Shown here piece by piece: positions 44,632-53,467 of a DNA stretch of 64,000 nucleotides; position 1 is the stretch's first letter; every line of letters begins with the position of its first letter. Position numbers and translations under genes: made by a program. The notes under the pieces were generated by a model. It was not told where the DNA came from. It ran no database searches and saw only the letters and a list, made by a program, of their open reading frames with translations. This stretch comes from Streptomyces sp. NBC_00704 (GTDB lineage Bacteria > Actinomycetota > Actinomycetes > Streptomycetales > Streptomycetaceae), in NCBI RefSeq assembly GCF_036226605.1, contig NZ_CP109000.1, forward strand, positions 1,054,001 to 1,118,000, in the 5' to 3' direction.

Positions 44632-45567
44632 TCAGGCGCCGGCCGCTCCTCCGTCCGGGCGGGCGCCCGCGGCTCCGGCGTCGAGGCCGGCGACCAGGCC
44701 GCGCAGCACCGGGCCGTACTCGGGGTGCGCCAGGGCGAACGCCATCTGGGCCACGAGGTAGTCGGCCGGGTTGCCGGTGTCGTACCAGCGACCCTCGATG
44801 ACCTGTCCGTACACCGCGCGGGTGGCGGCGTAGGCGTTGATGGCGTCGGTCAGGTAGATCTCGCCGGTCCGGTGCTCGTACCAGCGGCGGGTCTGCTCCC
44901 GCAGTTCGTCGATGATGCCCGGGGTCACGACGTAGCCGCCGATGGCCGCGTACGCCGACGGGGCCGCGGCCGGCTCGGGCTTCTCGACCAGCCCGGTGAT
45001 GCGCAACTGGCCGCCGCCCAGGTCCTCCTTGACGATCGGCACGCCGTAGCGCCGCGAGTCGGCGGGGTCCATCGGCAGCAGGGCGAGCACCGGGCAGCCG
45101 GTCTGCTCGTAGGCGCGCATCAGCTGCTGGGCCCGCGGGACCTCGGCCACGAAGACGTCGTCGGGCCACAGCACCAGCACCGGTTCGTCGCCGAAGACGC
45201 GGGCCGCGTTCAGCACCGGGGTGCCGTTGCCGTAGGGGCCGTACTGGTCGAGGTAGGTGATGTGGCCCCGGCGGGCCAGTTCGGCGACCTCCTCCACCGC
45301 GTCCGCGTAGTGCGCCTTGCCGCCCGCCCGCAACTGCTCGACGAGAGCGGGACTGGGCCGGAAGTGGTCCTGGATCAGGGACTTGCCGCCGGAGACGACG
45401 ATGGTGATGTCCGTGATGCCGGAGTCCACCAGTTCGCGCACGGTGTGCTCGATGACCGGCTTGTCGCCGACCGGCAGCATCTCCTTGGGCGTCGCCTTGG
45501 TCAGCGGCAGCAGACGGGAGCCGAGGCCGGCGGCGGGGATGACGGCCCTGCGGATCGTCGGGGACAT
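44632..45567 (-). CDS. galU: UTP-glucose-1-phosphate uridylyltransferase
   Basis: 311 residues, makes UDP-glucose from UTP and glucose-1-phosphate for envelope polysaccharides and trehalose. The N-terminal nucleotidyl motif AVIPAAGLGSRLLPLTKATPKEMLPVGDKP is diagnostic; LVEKPEP and GEIYLTDAIN follow. ATG 45567 has GGGAG at 7 nt. It is divergent from the flavohemoglobin gene. Confidence 0.93.
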   Translation of the reverse strand: MSPTIRRAVIPAAGLGSRLLPLTKATPKEMLPVGDKPVIEHTVRELVDSGITDITIVVSGGKSLIQDHFRPSPALVEQLRAGGKAHYADAVEEVAELARRGHITYLDQYGPYGNGTPVLNAARVFGDEPVLVLWPDDVFVAEVPRAQQLMRAYEQTGCPVLALLPMDPADSRRYGVPIVKEDLGGGQLRITGLVEKPEPAAAPSAYAAIGGYVVTPGIIDELREQTRRWYEHRTGEIYLTDAINAYAATRAVYGQVIEGRWYDTGNPADYLVAQMAFALAHPEYGPVLRGLVAGLDAGAAGARPDGGAAGA

Positions 45568-45731
45568 CGCGTCTCCCTCGGTCGTGCGGCGGCGCCGGGC
45601 CGGCCGGCCAGGCACAGGCGGACGCTACCAACGCCCGGCCGCCCCCGCCGACCGGGCCGACGGCGCGCGACGCCATGCCGCCCCGCGAACGGCCTCCGTG
45701 ACGCACGGCACACGCATCCGACCCCGATCTA

Positions 45732-45768
45732 AATTGGTATCTCATATGCAAGTTATCTACGATGCAGC
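45732..45768 (+). promoter_or_regulatory. Probable NsrR-type operator and promoter of hmp
   Basis: AATTGGTAT at 45732-45740 and GCAAGTT at 45748-45754, with TCATAT between them, form a 23-bp AT-rich imperfect inverted repeat. It resembles the NsrR site I remember for the Streptomyces hmpA1 gene. TTGGTA within it and TACGAT 18 bp further on could be the -35 and -10, so bound NsrR would block RNA polymerase. Confidence 0.55.
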
Positions 45769-45828
45769 CAGGGCCGCCCGCCGCCGCGCACAGTTCGCGC
45801 TGTGCATCCTGATACCGAGAGGACCGCG

Positions 45829-47040
45829 ATGCTCTCCGCGCCTTCCGTCCCGATCGTCCGAGCCACCCTCCCGGCCGTGGGAGCCAACCTCGGCGCGATC
45901 ACCGAGCTGTTCTACCGCCGCCTGTTCGAGGAGCACCCGGCCCTGCTGCGCAACCTGTTCAACCGGGCGAACCAGGCCAGCGGCGCGCAGCGCGAGGCGC
46001 TCGCCGGCGCCGTCGCCGCCTTCGCCACCGTGCTGGTGGAACGGCCGGGCGAGCGTCCCGACGCCGTCCTCGGCCGCATCGCCCACAAGCACGCCTCGCT
46101 CGGCGTGACCTCCGACCAGTACACCGTCGTCGGACGCCATCTGATGGGCGCCGTCGCGGAGGTCCTCGGCGACGCCGTCACGCCCGAGGTCGCGGCCGCC
46201 TGGGACGAGGTGTACTGGCTGATGGCCAACGCCCTCATCGCCCTGGAGGCCCGCCTGTACGCCCGCGCGCAGGTCGACGACGGGCAGGTCTGGCGCGAGA
46301 TGGAGATCGCCGAGCGCACCGAGGAGGCGGTGGACGCCGCCTCCTTCGTGCTGCGCCGCCCCGACGGACTGCCCACCGAGCCGTTCGCCCCCGGCCAGTA
46401 CGTCAGCGTCCAGGTCGAACTGCCCGACGGGGCGCGGCAGATACGCCAGTACAGTCTCTCGGCCGCCCCCGGTCACAAGACCTGGCGCATCACCGTCAAG
46501 CGCGAGCGCCCGGCCGACGGCGGCCTCCCCGAGGGCGAGGTCTCGACGTGGCTGCACGCCCACGCCCGGCCCGGCCACGTCCTGCGCGTCTCCCTGCCGT
46601 TCGGCGACCTCGTCCTCCCGCAGGACGACAGCCCCCTTCTGCTGGCCTCCGCCGGGATCGGCGTCACGCCCCTGCTGTCCATGCTCGACCACCTCGGCGA
46701 CGTCTCCCCGCACCGACAGGTCACCGTCGTCCACGCCGACCGCTCCCCCGCCCACCACGCGCACCGCGACGAGCAGGCCGAACTGGCCGAGCGGCTCCCG
46801 CACTCCACCGTTCACCTGTGGTACGAGGCCGGCGCGCGGCCCGCGGACGGGTCCCGCGTGCACGTGCGCGAGGGACGTGCCGACGTCGGCGCCCTGACGC
46901 TGCCCCCGGACACCACCGCCTACCTCTGCGGCCCCCTGCCCTTCATGCGGGCGGTCCGCGGCGGCCTCCTCGCCCGCGGGCTGAGCCCGGCCGCCGTCCA
47001 CTACGAGGTGTTCGGCCCCGACCTCTGGCTGAGCAGGTGA
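45829..47040 (+). CDS. hmp: Flavohemoglobin, nitric oxide dioxygenase
   Basis: 403 residues. The globin domain (about 1-140) has Tyr29 and a proximal His88 in RIAHKHASLG. The ferredoxin-reductase-like FAD part (RQYSLSAAPG) and NAD part (GIGVTPLLSMLDHLG, AYLCGPLPFM) follow. It oxidises NO to nitrate. ATG 45829 has GAGAGGA at about 5 nt; a GTG at 45802 would add nine residues without a ribosome site. Repression by NO-sensing NsrR is likely from the operator upstream. Confidence 0.93.
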   Translation: MLSAPSVPIVRATLPAVGANLGAITELFYRRLFEEHPALLRNLFNRANQASGAQREALAGAVAAFATVLVERPGERPDAVLGRIAHKHASLGVTSDQYTVVGRHLMGAVAEVLGDAVTPEVAAAWDEVYWLMANALIALEARLYARAQVDDGQVWREMEIAERTEEAVDAASFVLRRPDGLPTEPFAPGQYVSVQVELPDGARQIRQYSLSAAPGHKTWRITVKRERPADGGLPEGEVSTWLHAHARPGHVLRVSLPFGDLVLPQDDSPLLLASAGIGVTPLLSMLDHLGDVSPHRQVTVVHADRSPAHHAHRDEQAELAERLPHSTVHLWYEAGARPADGSRVHVREGRADVGALTLPPDTTAYLCGPLPFMRAVRGGLLARGLSPAAVHYEVFGPDLWLSR

Positions 47041-47225
47041 CCCGCACCGCGCGTCCGTCGCCGCCGGTCCGCCGGTCCGGCCTCCGCCCGGCGGCCGTCG
47101 CCGTCCACGCCCGCGACCGGGCGTCCCTCCGCGGCAGCGATCCCGTGCGCTGAGCGGACAGGGGCCCTCCGGTCCGCGAGAATGCCGTACCGCCCGGTCC
47201 CGGATCCTGTTGGAGGCGCCCGCCC

Positions 47226-48416
47226 ATGTCCCGTCCCCTCGCTCCCGGCGGACCCGAGCCGGCCAACGCCGCGGCCTGGCAGGCCTACGCCGCGCACCAT
47301 CTGCGGCGCGGCACCGTCCTGGACGACGCGGAGCGGATCGACTGGGGGTTCCCGGGCGCCGGGCCTGACGACTCCTTCCTCGGCGAGCTGAGGGGGCGAC
47401 GCGTCCTGGACCTCGGGTGCGGCACGGCCCGGCACGCCGCCCGCCTGGTGCGCGCGCACGGCGCGGTGGTGGACGCCGTCGACTCGTCGGAGGGTCAGAT
47501 CGAGCGGGCCCGGGCCCGTTACGGCTCCCTGCCCGGGCTGCGCCTGATCCACGCCGACGCCGTGGCGCACCTGCGGGCGGCGCCGCCGTACGACGTCATC
47601 TGCTCCGTGAACGCGGTGCCGTTCGTCGACCCGCGCCGGCTGTTCCCGGCCCTGGCGACCGCCCTCGTGCCCGGCGGCACGCTCTGTTTCTCCGCGCTGC
47701 ACACCGACTCCCTCGGCGAGGGGCCGAGTCCGGAACTCGCCGCGCGGCCCGAGACACTGCGGTTCGCGGGCGGCGGGGAGACGACGGTCCACATGTGGGT
47801 GCCCGCCCCCGAGGTGTGGGAGGCGCTGCTCACCGATCACGGGCTGGTGGTCGAGGACGTGGTGCCGGTGCCCTCGCCCGATCCCGGCAACGCGGCCGCC
47901 TACCGCGTCTACCGGGCGCGGCGGCCGCGGCGCGTGCGGGCCCGCCCCCGCGCGGGCCGTCCGCCCGCCGCGCACGCGACGCTCGGCGTCGGCGCCATCG
48001 TGCACGGTGAGCGAGGGCTGCTCCTCGGCCGGCACCGGGGAGGCACCTGGGAGCTGCCCGGCGGCACGGTGGAGCCCGGGGAGTCGCTGCGCGAGACGGT
48101 CGTGCGCGAACTGCGCGAGGAGACCGGCCTGCGAGCGGCCCCCTCGGACGTGCGCCTGCTGGGCACGCTCCTCGACCAGGTCGACGGGGTCGTGCGGATG
48201 ACGGTCGGCGCCGTCGTCACGGCCTGGCGGGGCGAGCCCGCGGACCAGCCCGGCGAGAGCGTCGGCGACTGGCGCTGGTACCCGCTGGACCGGCTGCCGC
48301 CGTCGCTGTTCGTGTGCAGCGCCCAGTCCCTCACCGCATGGCGTCCGGACCTGCCGATCGATCACGCCCCGGCCCGCTTCGCCGCCTTCGCCCCCGAGGC
48401 GGGCGACGATGACTGA
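47226..48416 (+). CDS. Fusion of SAM-dependent methyltransferase and Nudix hydrolase
   Basis: 396 residues. Residues 1-225 are a class I methyltransferase ([50 protein letters not shown]). After an Arg/Pro linker ([13 protein letters not shown]), residues about 245-385 are Nudix: GTWELPGG and the box [18 protein letters not shown] ending REETGL. Both active sites look complete. It may methylate and hydrolyse related nucleotides; the substrates are unknown. It overlaps the following GNAT gene by 8 bp. Confidence 0.88.
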   Translation: MSRPLAPGGPEPANAAAWQAYAAHHLRRGTVLDDAERIDWGFPGAGPDDSFLGELRGRRVLDLGCGTARHAARLVRAHGAVVDAVDSSEGQIERARARYGSLPGLRLIHADAVAHLRAAPPYDVICSVNAVPFVDPRRLFPALATALVPGGTLCFSALHTDSLGEGPSPELAARPETLRFAGGGETTVHMWVPAPEVWEALLTDHGLVVEDVVPVPSPDPGNAAAYRVYRARRPRRVRARPRAGRPPAAHATLGVGAIVHGERGLLLGRHRGGTWELPGGTVEPGESLRETVVRELREETGLRAAPSDVRLLGTLLDQVDGVVRMTVGAVVTAWRGEPADQPGESVGDWRWYPLDRLPPSLFVCSAQSLTAWRPDLPIDHAPARFAAFAPEAGDDD

Positions 48417-48954
48417 CCCCGCGGCCCACCCCTCCGCCGCGGTGCGGCCCCGCCTGCCGGCCGACCTCGACGCCTGCGTGGCGGTGCTGGCCCTCGTCCA
48501 CGAGCACAGCGGCTACCCCGTCGACTGGCCCGCACGTCCCGCCGCCTGGCTGACTCCGCCCGCGCTGCTCGCGGCGTGGACGGCCGAACTGGACGGGCGG
48601 GTCGTCGGGCATGCCGCGCTGTGCGCGGCCGAGGAGGGGGACGCCGCGGCGGCGGCCTGGAGCAGCCGTCCGGGCCGGCCGGCGCCCGCGGTCGTCAGCC
48701 GGCTGTACGTCTCGCCGGCCGCCCGCGGCCACGGGATCGGCGCGGCCCTGCTGGAGCGGGCCGTCGGGGCGGCGCGGGCCCGCGGTCTGCATCCGGTCCT
48801 GGACGTGGTCGCCGCCGACCCGGCCGCCGCGTTCTACGAACGGCTGGGCTGGCAGGCCCTCGGCGGCGTCGTCCAGCAGTGGGGTCCGGGGCGCAGCGTG
48901 CTGCTGAACTGCTACGCGGCGCCGCCCGCGGACCGGCCTGCGGCCGCGAGCTGA
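48409..48954 (+). CDS. GNAT-family N-acetyltransferase
   Basis: 181 residues. The acetyl-CoA motif [24 protein letters not shown] and the later [16 protein letters not shown] define GNAT. Its start lies inside the end of the methyltransferase-Nudix gene (8-bp overlap), so the two are coupled and may serve one pathway, perhaps modification of an amino-containing metabolite. Substrate unknown. Confidence 0.87.
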   Translation: MTDPAAHPSAAVRPRLPADLDACVAVLALVHEHSGYPVDWPARPAAWLTPPALLAAWTAELDGRVVGHAALCAAEEGDAAAAAWSSRPGRPAPAVVSRLYVSPAARGHGIGAALLERAVGAARARGLHPVLDVVAADPAAAFYERLGWQALGGVVQQWGPGRSVLLNCYAAPPADRPAAAS

Positions 48955-49148
48955 GGCCCGCCGCCGTGGGGACGCGCGCTCCTTCGCATTCGGCTAGCAC
49001 AACCTGCCGTGCGGCGCGGCCGAACGGCGCAGCACGCCACTCGCAATCGTGGGTTTCCTCACCCGTTCCGTGGTCTTCACACCGACTCCCCGCAGGTCGT
49101 TCCCGCAGGTCATGAGAGAGTTGCGCCCCGATCAACCCAGGGGGGTCC

Positions 49149-50381
49149 ATGACGCGGCGTCACCGGCGGTCCGGGGTGCGCGGAAAGCGCCTGCTGCTGC
49201 TCGTCGCGCTGGGCGCCGCGACGCTCGCCGGGACGGCCCCGGCCGGCGCCGTCGCCCCCGGCGGCAGCGCGACCGCCGTGGCGGCCGGCGTGTCGTACCG
49301 GCATTTCGATCTGCGGGGAGCCGCCGGGACCGCGCACGCGCACGTGCTCGACGTCGATCTCGCCAACCCCCGTGTGCGCCTCGGGCTGTTGTACCCGGGC
49401 GCGGTGGCCGCCCGGGCGCCGCTGTCCGCGCTGGCCGACCGGCAGCAGGCCGTCGCCGGCGTCAACGGCGACTTCTTCGACATCTCCGCCGCGCAGCATC
49501 CGGGCGTCGAGTCGACCGGATCGAGCGTCGGCCCGGCCGTCGCGAACGGGCGGGCCCTCAAGGGCGCCGTCCCCGACGCGCAGCGGTTCGGGCCCCCGCT
49601 GCCGCCGGGCACGGACACCAGGGCCGTGATCGGCGTGGGGACGGACGGCAGGGCCCGGCTGGACAGCCTGACCCTGGACGGTTCGTACAGCGCCTCGGGC
49701 CGTCGGCTCCCGCTGGGCGGAGTCAACCAGTTCGCGCTGCCGGAGAACTCCGTCGGCGCGTACACCCCGGACTGGGGCGGCGTCTCACGCCGGCGGGCCA
49801 CCTGCGGCACGGACACCTCGCGGGCCGGGGCGTGCAGCGCGCGCACCTACGAGGTGACGCTCAGGAGGGGCAGGGTCGTCTCCGCGTCGGTCACACCCGG
49901 CGGCGGCGCCGTCGCGGTCGGGACCACGGTCCTCCTCGGGCGGGAGGCGGGCGCGCAGCGCCTCAAGCGGCTCGCGCCGGGGCAGCGGGTGACGGTCCGT
50001 TACGGGCTGCGCTCCGCGTCGCGCTCGTCGTACGCCTTCGCCGTCGGCGGGTACCCGGTCCTGTCGGGCGGTCTGCCGCTGCCCGGTCTCGACACCTCGG
50101 CGTCGGCCGTGCGCACCGCCGTGGGCATCGCGGCCGGCGGGAGGCGGGTGTTCCTGCTGGCCCTGGACGGATCCGCCGCGTACCGCGGGGGCCTGACCGT
50201 CGCGGAGGTCGCCGCCGCGTTGCGGGACCTCGGCGCCGGGGAGGGCTTCAGCCTGGACGGCGGCGGGTCGTCGACGCTGGTGGCCCGTCGGCCGGGCGCG
50301 GCCCGCGTGACGGTGCGCAACCATCCGTCCGACGGATCGGAGCGGCCCGTGCCGAACGGCATCGGGGTCTTCGTCCGCTGA
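49149..50381 (+). CDS. Secreted phosphodiester glycosidase-like protein (NAGPA domain)
   Basis: 410 residues. Signal peptide (GVRGKRLLLLVALGAATLAGTAPAGA), then a NAGPA/phosphodiester-glycosidase fold: AVAGVNGDFFDI, TDTRAVIGVGTDGRARL, VNQFALPE, GYPVLSGG, TAVGIAAGGRRVFLLALDG, GFSLDGGGSSTLVAR. These signatures fit enzymes acting on phosphodiester-linked sugars or related exopolymers outside the cell. ATG 49149 has GGGGGG upstream. Monocistronic, convergent with a small membrane protein. Confidence 0.85.
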   Translation: MTRRHRRSGVRGKRLLLLVALGAATLAGTAPAGAVAPGGSATAVAAGVSYRHFDLRGAAGTAHAHVLDVDLANPRVRLGLLYPGAVAARAPLSALADRQQAVAGVNGDFFDISAAQHPGVESTGSSVGPAVANGRALKGAVPDAQRFGPPLPPGTDTRAVIGVGTDGRARLDSLTLDGSYSASGRRLPLGGVNQFALPENSVGAYTPDWGGVSRRRATCGTDTSRAGACSARTYEVTLRRGRVVSASVTPGGGAVAVGTTVLLGREAGAQRLKRLAPGQRVTVRYGLRSASRSSYAFAVGGYPVLSGGLPLPGLDTSASAVRTAVGIAAGGRRVFLLALDGSAAYRGGLTVAEVAAALRDLGAGEGFSLDGGGSSTLVARRPGAARVTVRNHPSDGSERPVPNGIGVFVR

Positions 50382-50401
50382 CGCCGCCGCCCCGCGCGGA
50401 C

Positions 50402-50596
50402 TCACGGCCGCAGGCTGCCGACGATGTCCGCCGTCGCGATGAGCCCGCTGTGGATGGTGGGCGCCATGCTGGTGCCGGCCAGGAGGAACCCGAGCAGCAG
50501 ACAGACCAGCGCGTGGGAGACCTTCAGGCCGCCGTTGCGCGTGAAGATCATCGCCAGGACCGCCAGCAACAGCACCGCGGAAATCGAAATGGCCAC
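50402..50596 (-). CDS. Small two-helix membrane protein
   Basis: 64 residues with two hydrophobic segments (ISISAVLLLAVLAMIFT and ALVCLLLGFLLAGTSMAP) and a short conserved-looking end (LIATADIVGSLRP). Similar small proteins are common in Streptomyces, function unknown. GTG 50596 is chosen because GGAGGAGG lies 6 nt upstream; a TTG at 50602 would sit directly on that site. Confidence 0.7.
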   Translation of the reverse strand: MAISISAVLLLAVLAMIFTRNGGLKVSHALVCLLLGFLLAGTSMAPTIHSGLIATADIVGSLRP

Positions 50597-50642
50597 CGTC
50601 AACCTCCTCCGCCACGTCCGCTTTCGCGGCGTTCGGCCGTAA

Positions 50643-51155
50643 GTGTGGCGTAAAGGAGGGTTCCTCCGTGCGGTGCGGCCGTCCGCCGAACGAGTGGTGT
50701 CAGACGGACGTCACGACATCCGGCGGTTGCGAGGACGGCGGGGCGGGTGCGGGCCGCGGGGCAGGTGCGGGCCCGCGGGGCAGGTGCGGGCCGCGCACCG
50801 CCCGGCTGACCGGCCCCTGGCCGCCCTGGCCGCGATGGCCGCCTGGCCGCCCCGGCCGCCGGAGACGTCGGAAGCGCCCCGGCCGAGGTCGCCGACGCGG
50901 GCCGGTGCCGCCGGACCGGGCGCGTGGCGGTGCGACGGCCGGGGGGCTGTGGTGGGGAGCGACGGAGGCTGTACCGCTCCCCCGCGGATGGACGCGGCCG
51001 CGGGACATACGCGGGGAGCGGGCGGCGGCCGGATGCCCCTGCGGACCCGCTCGCGGGAGCAGTCGGCCGGACCGCGAACGGCCCACGCCCCGCCCGGAGT
51101 CGGCCGTGCGCGCCGCCGCGTCACGGTGACCAGGCGGCGCGCACGGGTGCGCGAA
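50643..51155. other. GC-rich intergenic region without a credible gene
   Basis: About 510 bp between the small membrane protein and the acyl-CoA dehydrogenase operon. It holds a 19-bp imperfect tandem repeat (50743-50795, units like CAGGTGCGGGC-CGCGGGG, about 2.8 copies). Frames are open on both strands, but their Gly/Arg/Pro-rich translations and the lack of ribosome sites speak against genes. Confidence 0.6.
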
Positions 51156-51182
51156 GAAGCCCGCCCGGTCGGGGCGGGCTTC
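51156..51182 (-). terminator. Hairpin after the acyl-CoA dehydrogenase operon
   Basis: GAAGCCCGCCC at 51156-51166 pairs perfectly with GGGCGGGCTTC at 51172-51182 around GGTCG. It starts 12 bp past the last minus-strand stop. Confidence 0.8.
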
Positions 51183-51194
51183 GCCGGGTGACCG

Positions 51195-52286
51195 TCAGGG
51201 GGCCGACAGGTCGACGAGTTCGGCCAGCGCCGCGCGATGGGCGCCCGCCGTGCCGTAGGCGATCGAGTCGGCCTTGGCCCGCTTCAGGTACAGGTGGACG
51301 GGGTGTTCCCAGGTCATGCCGATGCCGGCGTGCAGCTGGAGCGCCTCCTCGGCGGCCCGGACGGCCACGGGCGCGGCGTAGGCCTGGGCGACCGCGACCG
51401 CGACGGACGTCTCGTCGGAGGGCTCCCCGGCGGCGAGCGCGTCGGCCGCGGCCCGGGCGGCGGCGCGGAGGTTGACGACCTCCAGCCAGAGCTGGGCCAG
51501 CCGGTGCTTGAGCGCCTGGAAGCCGCCGACGGGCCGGTTGAACTGCTTGCGCTCCTTCAGGTAGCGCACTGTCTCGGTCAACGCCCAGTCGGCGACGCCG
51601 AGTTGCTCGGAGGCGAGCAGGCCCGCGCCGGCCCGCAGCGCACGGCGTACGGCGGGTCCGGCCTCGCCGAGACGGCGGCCGGGCGCGTCGGCCAGGGTGA
51701 CCGTGGCGAGGGGGCGGGTGAGGTCGAAGGAGGTCTGCGGGGTGACGGTCGCGTCCTGCGCGCGCACGGCGTACAGGGCGCCGTCGTCGCCGGGCACGAG
51801 CAGGACGTCGGCGACGGCCGCGTCCGCGATCCCGGTCAGCTCCCCGCTCAGGACGCCGTTCCCGACGTGCGCGACCGGGTGGGCGGCGCCTGGTGCGAGG
51901 TGCAGGCCGACGGCCAGCGCGCCGATCGTCCGCCCGGACGCCAGCCGCCCGAGCAGTTCGCCGTCCCCGCAGGCCAGCAGCGCCTCGGTGGCGACGACGG
52001 CGCTGGTGAGATACGGCACCGGGGCGACCGCCCGGCCCAGTTCCTCCAGGACGACGGCGGCCTCGCGGTGGGTGGCGCCCTGGCCGCCGTGCGCCTCGGG
52101 CACCAGCAGGCCGGCGAGGCCCATGCCGTCGGCGAGCGCCTTCCAGGCCGCCAGGTCGTGCGGGGCGTCGGACTCCGTGCGGGCGATGACGCCGGGCGCG
52201 TCGCAGTGGTCGGCGAGCAGGTCCCGGACGGCGGCGCGCAGCGCCTCTTCCTCCTCCGAGTACAGCAGGTCGGGCTGTGTGTTCAC
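51195..52286 (-). CDS. Acyl-CoA dehydrogenase
   Basis: 363 residues, third gene of an operon. Typical acyl-CoA dehydrogenase helices and barrel: VIARTESDAPHD near the start, GLAGLLVPEAHGGQGAT, LGVADWALTETVRYLKERKQFNRPVGGFQALKHRLAQLW, EALQLHAGIGMTWEHPVHLYLKRAK. The middle beta-domain is short and lacks the clear FCxTE/SEPxAGSD signature of its partner, so it may be the non-catalytic or accessory half of a heteromer. GTG 52286 overlaps the preceding TGA as GTGA. Confidence 0.85.
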   Translation of the reverse strand: MNTQPDLLYSEEEEALRAAVRDLLADHCDAPGVIARTESDAPHDLAAWKALADGMGLAGLLVPEAHGGQGATHREAAVVLEELGRAVAPVPYLTSAVVATEALLACGDGELLGRLASGRTIGALAVGLHLAPGAAHPVAHVGNGVLSGELTGIADAAVADVLLVPGDDGALYAVRAQDATVTPQTSFDLTRPLATVTLADAPGRRLGEAGPAVRRALRAGAGLLASEQLGVADWALTETVRYLKERKQFNRPVGGFQALKHRLAQLWLEVVNLRAAARAAADALAAGEPSDETSVAVAVAQAYAAPVAVRAAEEALQLHAGIGMTWEHPVHLYLKRAKADSIAYGTAGAHRAALAELVDLSAP

Positions 52287-53467
52287 CGGGCCAGGTCCTT
52301 CCATGCGACGTCCTTGTCGGTGCGCGGTTCGGAGGGCAGGCCCAGGACGCGCTCGGCGACGATGTTCAGCAGGACCTCGCTGGTCCCGCCCTCGATGCTG
52401 TTGCCCTTGGAGCGCAGGTAGCGGTACCCGGCGTCCCGGCCGGTGAAGTCCACCAGCTCCGGGCGGCGCATCGTCCAGTCGTCGTACAACAGGCCCTCCT
52501 CGCCGCGCAGTTCCACCTCCAGGCCGCTGATCTCCTGGTTGAGGCGGGCGAAGGCGAGCTTCATGCCGGCGCCCTCGGGGCCGGGCTGGCCCTGGGCGAG
52601 CTGCTGGCGCAGGCGTTCGCCGGTGAGCCGGGCGACCTCGGCCTCGACCCACAGCTTCAGCAGGCGCTGGTGCAGGTCGTGGGTGCGCAGTTCGGGTCGC
52701 TCGCGCCAGGTCTTCGCGACCGGGCCGATCATGCCGCCCTCGCGGGGCAGCCGCATGCCGCCGATGGCGACGCGCTCGTTGTTCAGCGTGGTCTGCGCGA
52801 CCCGCCAGCCGTCGCCGACCTCGCCGAGGCGGCGTGCGTCGGGGATGCGGACGCCGGTGAGGAAGACCTCGTTGAACTCGGCCTCGCCGGTGATCTGGCG
52901 CAGCGGCCGGACCTCCACGCCGGGGTCGGTCATGTCGCACAGGAAGTAGGTGATGCCCGCGTGCTTGGGCACGTCCGGGTCGGTGCGGGCGATGAGGATG
53001 GCCCAGCGGGCGACATGGGCGCTGGACGTCCACACCTTCTGGCCGTTGACGATCCAGTCGCCGTCGTCCTGCCGGACGGCGCGGGTGCCGAGGGCGGCCA
53101 GGTCGGAGCCGGCGCCGGGTTCGCTGAAGAGCTGGCACCAGACCTCCTCGCCCGTCCACAGGGGCCGCAGGAAGCGCTGCTTCTGCTCCTCGGTGCCGTA
53201 CTTGAGGATCGTCGGGGCGGCCATGCCGAGGCCGATGCCGATGCGCCGGGGGTCGTTGTCCGGGGCGCCGGCGGCCTCCAGCGCGGCGTCCACGACGGCC
53301 TGGAGGGAGCGGGGCGCGCCGAGGCCGCCGAGGCCCTGCGGGTAGTGCACCCAGGCCAGGCCGGCGTCGAAGCGGGCCTTGAGGAAGTCCTGCCGCGCGG
53401 TCGTCGCGGGCGGGTGGTCGGCCAGCAACCGGGCGGTGCGGCGCGTGAGTTCGGCTGCGTCGGTCAT
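52283..53467 (-). CDS. Acyl-CoA dehydrogenase
   Basis: 394 residues with the canonical signatures QLFSEPGAGSDLA and NGQKVWTSSAHVARW for FAD and substrate binding, and RYLRSKGNSIEGGTSEVLLNIVAERVLGL at the C-terminus. This suggests the steroid/branched-chain type that works with a second ACAD subunit encoded next to it. Its start overlaps the oxidoreductase stop (ATGA) and its stop overlaps the next ACAD start (GTGA), so three proteins are co-translated. Confidence 0.9.
   Translation of the reverse strand: MTDAAELTRRTARLLADHPPATTARQDFLKARFDAGLAWVHYPQGLGGLGAPRSLQAVVDAALEAAGAPDNDPRRIGIGLGMAAPTILKYGTEEQKQRFLRPLWTGEEVWCQLFSEPGAGSDLAALGTRAVRQDDGDWIVNGQKVWTSSAHVARWAILIARTDPDVPKHAGITYFLCDMTDPGVEVRPLRQITGEAEFNEVFLTGVRIPDARRLGEVGDGWRVAQTTLNNERVAIGGMRLPREGGMIGPVAKTWRERPELRTHDLHQRLLKLWVEAEVARLTGERLRQQLAQGQPGPEGAGMKLAFARLNQEISGLEVELRGEEGLLYDDWTMRRPELVDFTGRDAGYRYLRSKGNSIEGGTSEVLLNIVAERVLGLPSEPRTDKDVAWKDLAR

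Noticed and set aside
45746..45830. Upstream ATG frame beginning MQVIYDAARAARRR before hmp
   Set aside because: It overlaps the operator/promoter, has no ribosome site and reads into hmp out of frame.
50668..51129. Plus-strand frame of about 150 codons
   Set aside because: Gly/Arg/Pro-rich translation driven by local repeats; no start signal and no family resemblance.
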